A stretch of DNA of 64,000 bases from positions 30,497,248-30,561,247 of the forward strand of contig CM038467.1 of the NCBI GenBank assembly GCA_021464415.1. Reading direction: 5' to 3'. Position 1 is the first letter of the stretch. Each line of letters begins with the position of its first letter. A program made the position numbers and the translations under genes. Under the pieces are notes generated by a model that saw nothing but the letters and a program-made list of their open reading frames with translations, was not told the origin of the DNA and searched no databases. Source of the stretch: Lonicera japonica. Its lineage: Eukaryota; Streptophyta; Magnoliopsida; Dipsacales; Caprifoliaceae. Below, in pieces: positions 47,304 to 59,000 of the stretch.

Positions 47304-49640
47304 GGACCGGAGGCTTTGCACTGAGATGGCAAATGAGATATTGGTCCAAATAAATAAAGGCTACACGTACTTAGTAGACTTTTTGGTCAAGTATTAGTTG
47401 AAATGTATTAACTGAAAAATGGAGAAAATAAAAGTGTCATTTTTATGTGATAGTTGGTATATCATTTTTGTTTGCAGCTGATCATATTTTGGAATTTAGA
47501 ATATCTCAAACGCATAGTACAAAACTGTAAGTAAAAATAAAATAAAATTTATACTATCAACATATAAAAAATTACACTGCGTAAAGGCAAAATAAGTTCA
47601 GACGATATATTGAATATTGTACCATTCCCGAACAACATTATCTATGTCTTCTAAGCTCACACCAGGAAAAAATAATCTCAGATGATAACTTGTATTTTGT
47701 CCCAAAAATGGATATTCAAATGATTAACAACAAAATTATCGTCCCACCATGAAATTAAAAACAAAAACCTTTAAGCGATATAATGAAATTGTCCAACACA
47801 TTTCAAACTTGGACGATAAATATTGTATCGTCTGAGCAAATAGTTTGTTAGATGCCAAATTTAAGTCGAGGGTAACTTTTTATGTAATTTTTTTTACAAA
47901 TTTCTCTCTTCATGGAAGGATGTTTTAAGTTGAATATGACTTTTAATTAGCTCTTGCGGAGCGTCACCAAGAGGCTCTCCATGAGCTACTCTTCAAAGTT
48001 GTACTTTGTGGACTTACGTTGCATTTTGAAGAGCAGCTTTTGTAGTAGATTTCCAAATCACTCTAAGAAACTCTTCAAATTTGATTATCTTAATACTAGC
48101 TTAACTGCCTAAGGGGCAGAGGTGCTCTATGTGATGCGTGCAATAAAATACTTAATAATTTTTCACATTAATGATACATTGTGACATTTGATCAAGTGGT
48201 AATCAAATAAGTTGTTTATGCTACGGTCATGGTATCAAGTCTTCACATTGAATTATTTTTATTGTAATTATCAACACGGTAAGAATAATTTTGTCATTTT
48301 CATACTAAAACTCTCTCCTCACACTTAATATACAAGTATAGATTTTTCTTTACTTTTAGTTTCAGAAGCATAACACCTTTTTATCTTAATGTGCCACAAC
48401 AATAAATACAATAATGACAATAATTATTTGAAGAATGAAAATCCACTCTTCAAATTTAAAGAGAGAGAAAGCCTCCCCAATTTTTAATTTTTTTTGAAAG
48501 AAATATAAAAAGATGTTTCGAACCATATATAGAAAAGTTGACTGCTCACGCACTCACTTGGAATCTCTCAATTGTCTAAGGGACCAACTAATGTCAATGA
48601 TGAAGCCTATTTAGTCGCACATCTATTGAGCTGTATTTAAACAGGCGCACAACTTCATTTCACTGTTGAAATATGTGTTCTTTTTTATGTAAGAGAATTT
48701 CCACTGCCGACAGGTAAAATGGTACTTTAAGGTTTCATTTAATAATAATATAAAAAACGATAAGAAAATATTTAATTTGTGTAAAAATAAATTAAAAAAT
48801 AAGTTAAAATGTGTGATGAGACACTCTCCATCGCATCCTTATTTTTATAAGTAGATGTTATCGCTCTTTTATTATTTTTTGTGAAAATTTTTTCTTCTTC
48901 AACTACCAAAGAAAAGAATTATATGAAAAAAGTCACGAAGTAGGAAGAGATCTTACCGTACGTCTCAACTTATTTTTCAACTTTTCACAAAATTTAATTA
49001 TTTTTATTTTATTATATCACAATATCATTTGGCAATATTAATTTATTATATTATTCGAGGACATATTGTCATTTGTGTTGCAATGATTTTCATATTAATA
49101 GATTAAAAATTTAATTTTTTAAGTTCGGTCCGTCTAATAACGACATGAAAATAGAAAATAATCTCATGTGATATTCATTATAATGTTCGATCCAGAAATT
49201 TTGAAAGAAAAAATCAGGATATTCATATTGTATCACCCCATACTCAAACTAAATAAAATAAAATAAAATAAAATATAATATAATATAAGATGATATTTAC
49301 TCCAACTTTTTGACATAGACGATATCTATGTTATTGTCTCCTCAAATTGTTTGTCGAATGTTAAAGTTAGTATACACTTATCATTTTCGCAACCATATAT
49401 ATATTAGCATTTTGACATGGGCAGCTAGAGGTGGTTAGGACCGAATTAAAACCGGATTATTTAATTTAATTCAATTTAATCTAATCCAATCTAATTATTA
49501 TTTTAAATTTTATAGATTAATTGGATTAGATCTACTTTTGAAAAATAAATAAAAAATATACCAGTTTAAGTTTTGATAGTTGTATAAACCTTTCTAATTA
49601 GTATATACGCATTTTATTTTTCAAAAAGTGTCCATAGTAA
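47304..49640. other. Gene-free region after X8 gene B
   Basis: Begins with the gene B 3' UTR. At about 47598-47850, TTCAGACGATAT and ATCGTCTGAGC look like inverted ends of an unclassified small element. An (AAATA)n microsatellite lies at about 49250-49285. A GAGGTGGTTAGGACCG motif at 49428 may start a hAT-like remnant. No gene seen. Confidence 0.4.
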
Positions 49641-49726
49641 ATTTTTTTTTTTTTTTTTGGTTCCCCACGGGGTGTCCGGGCCAGCTTTCGCGCACCTCGA
49701 CTAATCCCCGCTCGCGGTTCCCCACG
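49641..49726 (-). mobile_element. Truncated SINE-like retroposon
   Basis: A T run (poly(A) on the minus strand) at 49642-49658 is followed by GC-rich GGTGTCCGGGCCAGC and GCGCACCTCGACTAATCC. It is flanked by similar TGTCCATAGTAA (about 49630) and TGTCCAGAGTAA (about 49730), which fit a target duplication. The 19-bp word GGTTCCCCACGGGGTGTCC occurs twice (49659, 49716). I recognise the GTGTCCGGGCCAGC block as a common plant repeat but cannot name the family. Confidence 0.55.
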
Positions 49727-49739
49727 GGGTGTCCAGAGT

Positions 49740-50777
49740 AATTTGTTGATAGTGTGAATTGGATTGTTCTTTTAAAACCACCGAATTGGATTGTATGACT
49801 GCCCGTAGGTGCAACCGTTTTATATGCTAACATTCAATTTCTTTTTATTTTCTTTTAAAGTTTCTTTATTTTTAGGAGTTGTTTATTTTGCCCACTTAAA
49901 TTTAAAAATTTAGAATTTTTAAATTTAAATGATTTTAAAGTTGTTTGTTTGTCAAAAAAATTAAGTGCTTTGCCACTTAAAACTGAAAATTTGGAACAAA
50001 TTTGCCACTTAATTCTGGAAATTTAAAACATCTTATTGTAAAATACCTATTTTACCCTCTTTGTTTCTCATTTTACATGTGATCTAAATAAACTAATAAG
50101 AGTAAAATTATCTTATTAAAAAAATTCAGTTTTTAGATGTGTTATATTTAAACAAATAATATTTTTTCAAATACAATTTTCAGAAGTAAACAAATAATTT
50201 TTTCAGTTTCAGTTTTAGTTTTCAATTATTTTATCAAACGCCACCTTAAAGTTCAATAGTTTACTAGAAATTGTATCGTAAAACTTTAATCTCTACCACA
50301 GATCGAGCTAGCCATAAATTTATTTAAAGTGGGACACTTTTCACTAATTATTTGAATATTTACTTATTTTAATGAACACTTTACGAAAATTGTAAGGCAT
50401 GCACTCCTTTAAGCATGAGTACATCTGAAAGAAAAAAAAATATATTCTTTTTTGGTGGGACACATGCCCCATCTAACAATGTGAGACTAATGGAATACAA
50501 TTCTTTTTAAAATTGATGGTTTAAGAATTCTAATTCTGGCTAAATTTAAAATTCTAAAATAATAGCCAAATTCTAATTTTATGGTATAAACAACGTGTCT
50601 TCAAATACACCCATTATTTTTAAAAACCAATATTATTAAAATTAATTATACATATTGTTTAATTTTGCGTACGGAAAAGGGTTTGTGAATTCGTAAAATT
50701 GCTTTTTTTAAATTGAGCAATGATATAGTTATGAGTCTTATATGCATGTTATTTATATTAAATACATTATTAAATTA
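49740..50777. other. Gene-free AT-rich region
   Basis: No gene or bounded element recognised. Confidence 0.4.
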
Positions 50778-51237
50778 GACTATCTGCAGTGTGTATGATA
50801 AATGGTAAGGAAAAAATAACATTTTACTACGTCGAAGTTTGCAGCGCAAAAGGGGAAACTGGGCCACGTCATCCCTCGCGATACATAGTGTATCGCGCGG
50901 TGCACAGTCAGCGACTCTCACACGATGTTCTAAATGTCGTGCGGGTCCACCACCGTTAACTCCAACGGCTCTTTTTCAACATGTGGTGATGACTGTACAT
51001 CACACGATGTACAGAACATCGTGTGGTGATGACTATACATTAAGCGATGTACAGAACATCGCGTGGGTCATTGTCAGTTTCTCGCGACATTGACTCCATC
51101 GTGGGACATAAATGTTTGTCTTCTCTCCCTTTTACCATTTATCTACCATTTTAGCCAGCCATTTTGCATTATAACTTGTGCGCTGCGAGTTAAAAAAGGA
51201 TAATTTTACCAATTAAACAAGTGCAGTGGAGATGGTG
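50778..51237. mobile_element. PIF/Harbinger-like MITE with tandem hairpins, copy 2 (460 bp)
   Basis: Ends GACTATCTGCAGTG and CAGTGGAGATGGTG with TTA duplications (50775-50777, 51238-51240). Same length as copy 1 at 37495. Hairpins include 50877-50897 (CGCGATAC, 5-base loop), 51001-51025 (CACACGATGT, 5-base loop) and 51044-51062 (GCGATGT, same loop). It ends 16 bp before the Mutator-like element at 51254. Confidence 0.8.
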
Positions 51238-51253
51238 TTATACATTTTAAAAA

Positions 51254-52758
51254 GGGAAAAATACAAAAAAAACCCTGAAGTATGACCCTACGTGCAATGT
51301 TTCCCCTGATGTTTCAATTTTCTCAATTTAACCCCTGAAGTACATTAAGTGCAGCAAATTGAACCCCGGCGCTAACGTCATCCGTGATTCCATCCAAAAA
51401 ATTTACATTTAACCCCCTAAACTTTTAAAATTGACAATAAACCCCTTTAATTTATATTTTGTTAACATTTAACCTCATTTTCATTAATCTTTACCACCAC
51501 CTGCTTCAACCCACCTCCGTCCACCTTTTCTGTCCCCCCAATCCCAAACAAAAACGCTTTAATAATTTTCATTCAAAATCATACCAATGTAACATCCGTT
51601 TGTCATCATTAATAATGATATCTTTATATATAAATTCACAAATATATTTACTACTCCAATAATGATAAATATTGGTGTTAATGAAAAATTCCACTGCTGC
51701 TAATTAGTTGGGTTTTAAAATTTTGCTTCAAAATTACTTCATTAAATTAATGGAATTTTGACTAATATTCCCATTGCATCTAAAGTGTACAATTTTTCTA
51801 CCAGATTAGTACTTGAGAAGTTCCTACACTATTTTTGTCAAAATAAAATAATATTAAATGGTTATGTAAAATTGAATTTTGTGTAAAAAATATACATCAA
51901 ATTTATTAAACATACCATGTTTAATATATTTGAGAAAATATTAAAATATTTTCATGGGATGTTTAAGTTCTTTCATGGGATGTTTAAGTTGTTTAAGTTC
52001 TTAACCACTACACTACTTTTCTCAAATATATAACTATTATTAAAATATTTTAATATTTTGTCAAATATATTAAACATGGTATGTTTAATATTTTTTAGAC
52101 CATCTCCAATAGCTGTATAAAAATGGCTCAATTCATTTTCTCAAATATATAACTATTATTAAAATATGTATTTTATATTAAAAATTATTATATTTTAAAA
52201 TTTTATTAAACAAATAAATTAAAAGTGACAAAACTAACATGACGGTAAATTTGATGTATATTTTAAACAAAATTCAATTTTACATAACCATTTAATATTA
52301 TTTTAATTTGACAAAAGTAGTGTATGAGCTTCTTAAGTAGTAAATATAATATGTCCTACGCATATATTTGTAAATTTATATATAAAGATATCATTATTAA
52401 TGATGACAAACGAATATTACTTTGGTATGATTTTGAATAAAAATTATTAAAGCATTTGTATTTGGGATTGGGGGGAGAGAGAGAAAGTGGACGGAGGTGG
52501 GTTGAAGAAGGTGGTGAGAAAGATGAATGAAAATGGGGCTAAGTGTTAATAAAATATAAATTAAAGGGGTTTAGTGTTAATTTTAAAAGTTTGGGGGGTT
52601 AAATGTAAATTTTTTGGATGGAATCACGGATGGCGTTAGCGCCGGGGTTCAATTTGCTGCACTTAATGTACTTCAGAGGTTAAATTGAGAAAATTGAAAC
52701 ATCAGGGAAAACATTGCACGTAGGGTCATACTTCAGGGTTTTTTTTTGTATTTTTCCC
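51254..52758. mobile_element. Mutator-like giant fold-back element (1505 bp)
   Basis: Perfect 9-bp duplications TTTTAAAAA at 51245-51253 and 52759-52767 bracket an element whose two halves are inverted copies for most of their length. Ends: GGGAAAAATACAAAA and its complement. Inner landmarks in both arms include ACCCTGAAGTATGACCC, CCCCGGCGCTAACG, GTTTGTCATCATTAATAATG-type words and CTCAAATATATAACTATT. Each arm is about 750 bp. The 9-bp duplication points to the Mutator superfamily. No transposase was found. A transcript through it would form a very long hairpin. Confidence 0.88.
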
Positions 52759-52941
52759 TTTTAAAAATATACACGCAATATAATTATCCGGTAAATAAAA
52801 TTGCTATCGGATAAAAATATCATCTTCATTCTTCTTTCAAAATTGAATGCCAAAAAACTGAAAATTACGTTTTGCCCTAACCGGCACCCAAACGCAAATG
52901 CCCCTTGTGAAGAAAATCAACTCTCTAAACACTTGGAAAGC

Positions 52942-52950
52942 TATATATAA
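52942..52950 (+). promoter_or_regulatory. TATA box of the cyclin H gene
   Basis: TATATATAA, 60 bp upstream of the ATG at 53010. An (ATC)n microsatellite (about 52975-52998) fills much of the short leader. Confidence 0.6.
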
Positions 52951-53009
52951 CATACAATAGCTTAGCTGAATCAATCATCATCATCATCATCATCATCAGT
53001 AGTCGAACA

Positions 53010-56000
53010 ATGGCTGATTTTACAACATCAACTCACCGATCAAAGTGGCTTTTCTCCCCTCAGGATCTCGTAATAACCCTCTTCATATATCCCTTCAATT
53101 CTCTCTGTTTTTTGTTTTCCTGCTGACAGCTTAGTTCTAAGAAAAGAAACATTCTTAATCATTTAATTTCAGCTCTTACACTTCCTGAAAGTAATCACTA
53201 AAAAAGTGTACAAGAAAAACCTCATTTTTTGGTAAGGAATGTTAAAAAGTTAGGGTTTTATGGGGTTTCATTATGAGGTTTGGATTTCTGTATCCTGATA
53301 TTGAGTATCCAGTGGGAATTTAGTAGTTAGGGTTTATTTATCAACGTGGAAATACATTGGTTTTTCTTGGTTGTTAATTATTATTGCACTCTACCTTTTC
53401 TGATTTCTTTTGGGTTTTGTGGTTTTTGAATGATAGATGGATAAGTACAAAGCTGCAAATCAAAGGGCAAGACAATCATTGGAGAAGGTATTTATGGAAA
53501 TGTTTCCGCTTCGTTAGTTTCTGTAGCGCTAAACTTACTCGATTTTTGAGTGGTGCCTTATCAGTTTGTGCAAAAAATTTGTAAAAAACCTGAGTAAGCC
53601 AAGCATTTCCCTTAAGGATAAATACTCCTTCCGTTGATAATCCCACTTTCCTTAACATTTCTTTTTGGGTATAATCAATGCACCAAATCGCACAATAAAA
53701 AATAAGTTGCTATGCTGAAATTAGCGTTTCCTAAAAATGTACTGAAGTCAAACAATTGCACCTTATTGTATAGATACAAATGCATATCTGAGTACTTGGT
53801 ATTATGCCTTTCAGTGTGTGGTGATTATTCTATTGCTTGCAAAGTTATCCATTTCATCTCTATATAGCTCTTTCTGAGTACTTGGAGTATAATGTGCATG
53901 TGGTGTAGTTTGTTACTTCCATGCTCATGTAGGTCTACTATGTGTACATGTGTGTGTAACCACGAAGCACATGTATTATGTAAAAGTATTAATACTCCGA
54001 CTGAGTATTCAATTCCAATTAGACAACAGCTTCGCAGTTGAATAAATTCCATTCTAGATAGGACATGGGTCATACTTGTTCAAAACTAGAGCTTTTGTCT
54101 TGATAGAGAAGGGCTTCAGGGATTAAAGATAAGCTTTTGAACTTTTCTTCAGTAACAATAGTTCTTTACATTGTGTATTTCTATGATTGGTCAATTTCCC
54201 GGTAAAATGAAACTATAGGCTTCTTTGCAGGGCAATGTGCCATTTGTTTTTGCTTTGTTGAATTAATAGCTCTTTTCCTTGCGTATTTTGGGCTTGTTAG
54301 GGAAGCTATCCATAAAGTTGAGGGGTTTCTAATATAAGTTAGAGGAGAGGGGTTGGCCCAGTGGTAGGCAACCTCCAGCCTTACCTTTGAGGTCAAGGGT
54401 TTGACTCATGGGGGTGGGAGGGGGAGGGGTTTTCTTTGTTTATATGGTTGAGGGAGAGACTTAGACCTCCCTTAATTTTAATTTATTTTAAAAAAAAAAC
54501 ATTTTCTTGAGCACGCTTAATTATCCACCTAAGCTCCATTTTTGTCACCTTCAAATCTGCATTTATTCCTAGATTTCCATATTGGCCAGTAGATGCAAAG
54601 AGGAATAAATGAAAGAATGACTCTGAAAACAAGGAGAAATCACTTTACGAACTGTGAATTCCCAGCATCTTTTCAAAATGATTTCCAAACTTTCTTAGGA
54701 ATTGTACTGAAACAAACAAGTGACTGGTTGATTCTCTATGAGGGTCTTCAACATAGCAGCAACATTTAGATGACAAATGCACTCCTTTCCTTTGTAAACA
54801 AGCATCTAAAGGAAGCTTATACCCCAATGCTTGCCAAACAACAATAGACCATTTTTAACGAATATATTGCGCCCAAATCATGCTACTGAAGAGCAAGTTA
54901 CTTTTCTTGGCCCCACATAAATTTCAAGCAGTGGAAAGTTTTGAATTCCCCTGTAGGTGTGACTGACTATACACACTTATCAGTCATTTGAGACGGCTTA
55001 GGAGCCATGTTCCTGATTTGAGTAACCAGATTTTGATTCAACACACTTTGACACTGACTTAGACACCCCTCAACTTTATGGATAGCTTCCCTTGCTGTCA
55101 GAGACTCGGAGTTTCAAAACGCTGAGGAGGAATAACTGAATCTGCAATTCTGTGATTTCCCAACCATTTTTCCCACCAAAAATTATGCTATCCTCCCCAG
55201 TATACCAACACATTTTACTTTCAACCAGATCCCCACCCGACTTGAAAGCAGCTAGGATATTAATTGGTAGGCTTTGTCGCACAGCTTAACGAGACTTAAC
55301 CTCCCCCCATAAGATAACAGCCTCCCCTTCCACCTTGAAACCTTCTTTTCTGTTATAAATGCTATTATATTGTCAAAAAGTATAAAAACATCGGTATAAA
55401 CTTTAGAGAAGGGTTAAGGAGCGGGTTTTTCTTTTGTCTGTTTTTGTCTCTTTTAGACTCAAGTTGCCTATGGATAATATAATAGGATACCTTAATAGAG
55501 TTGACTAAAGGCATTTTTGGGTATCTTCACATTTAAGCTCCCAATTTCGCACTTATAAGTAGACAACATTAGAATTTCTCTTACCAGTTGCTTTTAGATG
55601 TGGATCTAAGCGGAGGATGTTTGACTCCCTCATTTTCTTGTGTTTGATCTCTTCTTAAATTTTAACCAGTTTTTTTTTTTTGAGAGAAACTCTAGGCTAA
55701 TAAGATAGCTCTAGAGCATTTTCATTAAAACGAGAAAAAAAGTGATGATGGGGGTTACAAAATCAAAAGCCAAACCTCTGATGGTTGGGCTGACCCATTA
55801 GGCACAGGCAGCCTGGCCCTGCCCTGACCTCTTGGTTACCAGTCAAAGCCCAATGGGTTCAGCCAGAAAATCCTTTGGTCCATTACTCCATATAAAACGG
55901 GCTGGATAGGTCTGGATCTGCCCATTTCTGCGGCCTAATGCTACCTCTTGGTAGTGCCCTTTGATTATTTATCATAATAAATTTTGAAATTTTAAATAAC

Positions 56001-59000
56001 TTACCCATATAAAAGGACTTTTATCCTTGATTGTTCAATTGTCTTTTTATCATTTTTAGAGTATTGTAATATTCATTATTATTTTCCCCATGGTACTAAT
56101 AACGAGATTGTTGTGAAGTATGGGTCAACACGAATTGAACTCGACATGGATGGTTCCTTGTCCTACCCTGAACCTCAAGCTGATGCCAAAGATAGCGGTA
56201 ATTGGTTCTTAATTTTTTTATTTTCGAAAACTACATTTAATTGTTTCTGATAAAAAAAAATGGTATCATTTCACAATCAGGCTAGAGGGGAGTTGAAATC
56301 TGGACCATTAATTGAAAAATGGATGACTCAGATTTTGAGAGTTAGTTTCTGAGCCATCTACTTATAAACCAATGGTCCAGATTTCAGAGGCAGAAAGTAC
56401 TTGGCAAATCTGAGCCATCTACTTATAAACCAATGGAAAATTTCGTCAGTTTGTTCGTTTAAGATAAACGTAATTACTTATCATTTTTGACCATCTTATT
56501 TTTCTTTTTCACATTAGCTGAAAAGCATTCTCGTCCCAAACCACTCAAGATTGATGAAGAAAAGCTTTTGCGGGCATTCTATGAGTTCAAAATTCAAGAC
56601 GTATGTGATGCCTTTAAATTCCCACGTAAAATTCAGGTACGCGATTCTGTTTCTTGATTGAAAAAGAAGTATAATGCAAAAACAGAGTGGGAAAATGGCT
56701 ATATATCATTATTCAATTTCACCTTCTATCATTGATTCTTTCTTTATAGGCGACAGCTCTTATTTACTTCAAAAGGTTTTACCTGCAATGGTCTGTGATG
56801 GAACATCACCCGAAAGAAATAATGTAAGATCTTCCATTTTCTTTCAATAAATTCCAATAATGGCTTTTAAGCTACCAGTTCTTATCTTCTTCAATCTGGA
56901 ACCTCAATTCTTTATATTGCACCAGTTCATGGTAGAAACCACAGTAACCACTCTAGAAAATCATTTTCAGAATTTCGGTTAACAAAACTACTTCCTTACT
57001 TATTCAACTTGGAATGCAATTTAATTTTCAAAATGATTTGTTGATATCTGGCCATGTTTGGGCAGGCAATATTTTTTGGGAATATCAAAAATTATGTAAA
57101 TATGGGATTCGCTTGGATCCTTGCATGCGAGGGAATATCAAAAAATACGTAAATATGGGAGGCAATGTCTAATTTAAATATATATTTTTTTTAACGTAAT
57201 CCTTTGACCAAACTCCCCTGATTTTACATAATTATTTGAGATTCGCTTGCAAGCAGGGGGCAAAGTCATAACAAATATGAAAACAGAGGTGGGGGTGAGA
57301 GTAAGTCTAATTTCAAATATAAAGCGGGGGGCAAAGTAAAAAATGGCCCATGCTCTTTTCCATTTCCTGGTGCAAATTCATTGAACCAGTATCTTCTTTT
57401 ATACAAACAGGTTGACCTGCATATACACAGCCTGTAAGGCCGAAGAAAATCATGTTCTAGCAGAGGAGCTTGGTAGAGGAATTGAACAGGATCATCATAC
57501 GATCCTAAATAACGAGATGCTAGTTCTTCAGGCATGGAAATGTCTTGCTTGGCTTTATTATCTTTTATCCATCTTCCTTTCACATCAATTAATGGTTACC
57601 AAATTTTAATTTGTTTTTGCAGAGTCTAGGATTTGATCTTATTGTTTATGCACCATATCGTGCACTTGAAGGTTTTGTCAGTGATATGGAGGTGAGATTG
57701 TCAATTCAATTGTCACGCATAAATACAGAGTTTTTTACTTTGCCTTCTGTTCTTAATGTGAAATTAAACTTACCCCCTTGTTTTCATAATCATTAGACTT
57801 TGCCCCATGCGTATAGGGAATCTACATAAAAATGGGGGGCAATGTCAATTTTTTTTAATGTATTCCTTCTGACTTAACCTTCTGTTTTTACGCAATTCAT
57901 TAAGACTCCCCAGCATGCAGGGGGCAAAGTATGACGATTGTGAAAAAAAAAGAAGGGGGTGTCTGAAAAGGCCCTAATTTCAAAGTCATATATGATACGG
58001 ATGATGGAGAGTTTTTATAGTTCTCGTGCACAACATTGTTCATTTTGTGTAACCAATCATTTTGGTCCTTCAGGAATTCTGTGAGCCAAGTGAGCAGCTT
58101 CAATTACTTAAGGTATTTGCTAGTTGACATCTATATTTGCTTATCTGTTGTTCTTGATTAAAGGTGCCTAGTTCTTCAATGGTTATCATTCCCTCCACTT
58201 CAAAATCGAACGAAGAGAGTTTTTTTTTTTCCCCAGAGATGCTCTCATTTTTTTTTGGTGTACGAATATATAAATAAATGCGAGCACGCTATAATTGTGG
58301 AGTATTTAGGCAAAAGTGAACAGTGTTCAATCTTGAATACGAGAAATTACGTTTCACTATTTTACTTTTCCACCTAGATGAAAACCATTTCACTCTGAAC
58401 CAAATTAGCACTTATTTTATTTATGATTTTGGTACCTGTGACTAACTTATTAACATTTTCTGAATCCCACATTGTGCTAAATTGTTAATATGAAGGTCTA
58501 TAATGCTGTAGGAATCTTCCAAGGTGGAGATAGATAGAACCATGCTCACTGAAGCTCCACTTCTATTCCCTCCTGGACAGGTATTTTTTCAGTGGAATAA
58601 ATTCTTGTACATATATTTCTCCAAATTATGGGGAGGATATTATTAATTTTTTAAATGGAAATGGGCTTGAACTTTTCGGGAAATGTGTATAGTTCTCCAT
58701 ATTCTGTTCAGTTCTCTTATAGATAGGCGGAGGGATACATTTGGACCTGGCATAAGTGTAGGGTAATCTTACACCCTTCAAAAACATTTTATAGGACTGC
58801 TTCTTTTTCTTCTTTTTTTTCCAAGCCCGGTTATTGTAAAAATGTTCTCGTCATAATTACTATGCATTTTAAAAAGTCATCAAAGATTTTGAACTATCTC
58901 AAGAAGACTATTCTTTGTATTACAGTAAATAAATGAGCGGAGATTTGATGTGGGTAGAAGTCATGATTATGGGAATATAATGTAAAATTATGACAATAAA

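Noticed and set aside
47197..47397. Open frame reading through exon 3 of X8 gene B (VQLLGNATTLEDRRLC...)
   Set aside because: It begins in intron 2 and uses another frame. The X8 frame (TFGKCHYP then stop) is supported by both paralogues.
49428..49808. A bounded hAT element starting TAGAGGTGG
   Set aside because: The candidate right end (GACTGCCCGTAG) matches poorly and the flanking 8 bases differ.
51459..51662. 67-codon open frame in the Mutator-like element
   Set aside because: It lies in an inverted arm, lacks any motif and its mirror copy is not preserved as coding.
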